From Sphaerochaeta sp. (GTDB lineage: Bacteria; Spirochaetota; Spirochaetia; Sphaerochaetales; Sphaerochaetaceae), in contig DMAO01000171.1 in the NCBI GenBank assembly GCA_003446545.1, positions 541-7,311 of the forward strand: DNA of 6,771 bases, read 5' to 3'. Positions 6,021 through 6,771 of this stretch are shown here, piece after piece (the stretch's first letter is position 1; the number at the start of each line of letters is the position of its first letter). Under the pieces are notes generated by a model, which saw only the letters and a list, made by a program, of their open reading frames with translations, was not told the origin of the DNA and made no database searches. The translations under genes and the position numbers were made by a program.

Positions 6021-6771
6021 TTATTGCACAATGCCAGAAGCCGCATACATAATTTTCTCCTGGGAGAACTCTTCACGTTGAATTTCAGCGGTGATGGACC
6101 CCTCATGCATTACTACAATACGGTCAGCCATCCCCATACACTCATCCATCTCACTGCTGATCATAATGACAGCACAACCTTTGCTCACAAGATCATTGAT
6201 GAGATTGTAGACCTCAATCTTCGCTCCTACGTCGATACCTCGAGTAGGTTCATCAAATATGAAGATTTTCGCAGAGGTCATTAACCATTTGGCGATGACT
6301 ACCTTCTGCTGGTTACCCCCACTGAGCTGCCCAGTGAGAGTAGCTACCGAAGGCACCTTGATTCGCATGTCCTCGACCATTTTTTGTGAAGCCATGCGAA
6401 TTTTGGGGAGATCGATAAAAAATTTTTTTGTCTTAAAATCTTTCAAATTGACCAAGGTCGAATTGAACTCCACCGACTGCAGCAGGACAAGTCCTTGACC
6501 TTTACGGTCCTCAGTCAGGAAAGCAATACCGGCACTGATGGAGTCTCGCGGATTCTTTATTCTAGTCTTCTTTCCATCGACATATATCTCCCCACCATCA
6601 AGCTTGTCAGCTCCGGTGAGGGCACGTACAACCTCGGTTCTTCCAGCTCCGACCAATCCTGAAAATCCTAGGATCTCGCCAGCATGCACTAAGAAGCTTA
6701 TATCAGAGAATGTATTTTGCTTTTCCAAGTTCTTTACCTCTAGAAGGACAGGACCGAGAGGTACAGTTTTC
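6021..6771 (-). CDS. Sugar ABC transporter ATP-binding protein, C-terminal half (RbsA/MglA/XylG type), cut by window edge
   Basis: This is the cytoplasmic ATPase that powers carbohydrate import. The frame stays open to the window edge, giving 249 visible residues; family members are about 500 residues with two nucleotide-binding domains, so the first domain lies outside. Numbering from the first complete visible codon, the second domain shows a degenerate Walker A GLVGAGRTE (38-46), the signature LSGGNQQK (149-156), Walker B IFIFDEPTRGID (169-180), and ISSEMDE (204-210), where the switch His is replaced. The RTE Walker A and missing His are normal for the second domain of this family. The C-terminus YAASGIVQ is also typical. 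A TTG at 6728 could be mistaken for a start, but the preceding codons (PVLLEVKN) continue the domain. The stop is 12 bases before the dehydrogenase gene. The family call is secure; the substrate is not readable. Confidence 0.95.
   Translation of the reverse strand, partial: KTVPLGPVLLEVKNLEKQNTFSDISFLVHAGEILGFSGLVGAGRTEVVRALTGADKLDGGEIYVDGKKTRIKNPRDSISAGIAFLTEDRKGQGLVLLQSVEFNSTLVNLKDFKTKKFFIDLPKIRMASQKMVEDMRIKVPSVATLTGQLSGGNQQKVVIAKWLMTSAKIFIFDEPTRGIDVGAKIEVYNLINDLVSKGCAVIMISSEMDECMGMADRIVVMHEGSITAEIQREEFSQEKIMYAASGIVQ

Noticed and set aside
6417..6429. A7T6 homopolymer in the ATPase gene resembling a frameshift slippery site
   Set aside because: The reading frame runs on to a normal family C-terminus, and no downstream stimulatory structure is apparent, so it is probably just Lys-Lys-Phe-Phe codons in an A+T-rich patch.
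1..6771. CRISPR arrays, tRNA/rRNA genes, insertion sequences, phage or toxin-antitoxin genes
   Set aside because: No spaced direct repeats, cloverleaf-like segments, transposase motifs or small paired genes were seen on either strand.

Overview
All seven recognisable genes lie on the minus strand and are tightly packed, so the window reads as one stretch of a sugar or cyclitol uptake-and-catabolism operon, transcribed from high to low coordinates. The likely host is a diderm bacterium, most plausibly a spirochaete of the Sphaerochaeta/Treponema kind. The reasons are the solute-binding protein's secretory signal with no lipobox cysteine (Gram-positive homologues are normally lipoproteins), its mature start AQGSKESS, which resembles binding proteins I recall from Sphaerochaeta, and base composition near half G+C. 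This assignment is inference, not proof.

In transcription order the layout is as follows. (1) 6771-6021: the C-terminal half of an RbsA/MglA-type double ATPase, cut by the window edge. (2) 6008-5004: an IolG-like NAD(P)-dependent Gfo/Idh/MocA dehydrogenase. (3) 4972-3977: an RbsC/AlsC-type permease. (4) 3901-2948: a periplasmic RbsB/AlsB-type binding protein. (5) 2935-2903: a strong hairpin with a short T-run. (6) 2862-1831: a second, divergent Gfo/Idh/MocA protein. (7) 1834-884: a TIM-barrel sugar isomerase/epimerase-like protein. (8) 880-83: a hydroxypyruvate-isomerase-like TIM-barrel protein. The last 82 bases hold no clear gene, but a purine-rich stretch near the edge may be the ribosome binding site of a next gene.

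Together, the ATPase, permease and binding protein would import an unphosphorylated carbohydrate. Two Gfo/Idh/MocA proteins and two metal-dependent TIM-barrel proteins would then process it. No kinase, aldolase, hydrolase or regulator is visible. This 2+2 set fits pathways that oxidise a sugar to a keto form, epimerise or eliminate/hydrate it, and reduce it again (levoglucosan lgd-type and ycj-type glycoside pathways), or an inositol-like route. The substrate cannot be read from the sequence.

The points most worth a second look are: the 2+2 enzyme set; the hairpin after the binding-protein gene, whose arm sequence recurs exactly at the next gene's ribosome binding site; and an Asn at the usual catalytic Asp position of the second dehydrogenase.
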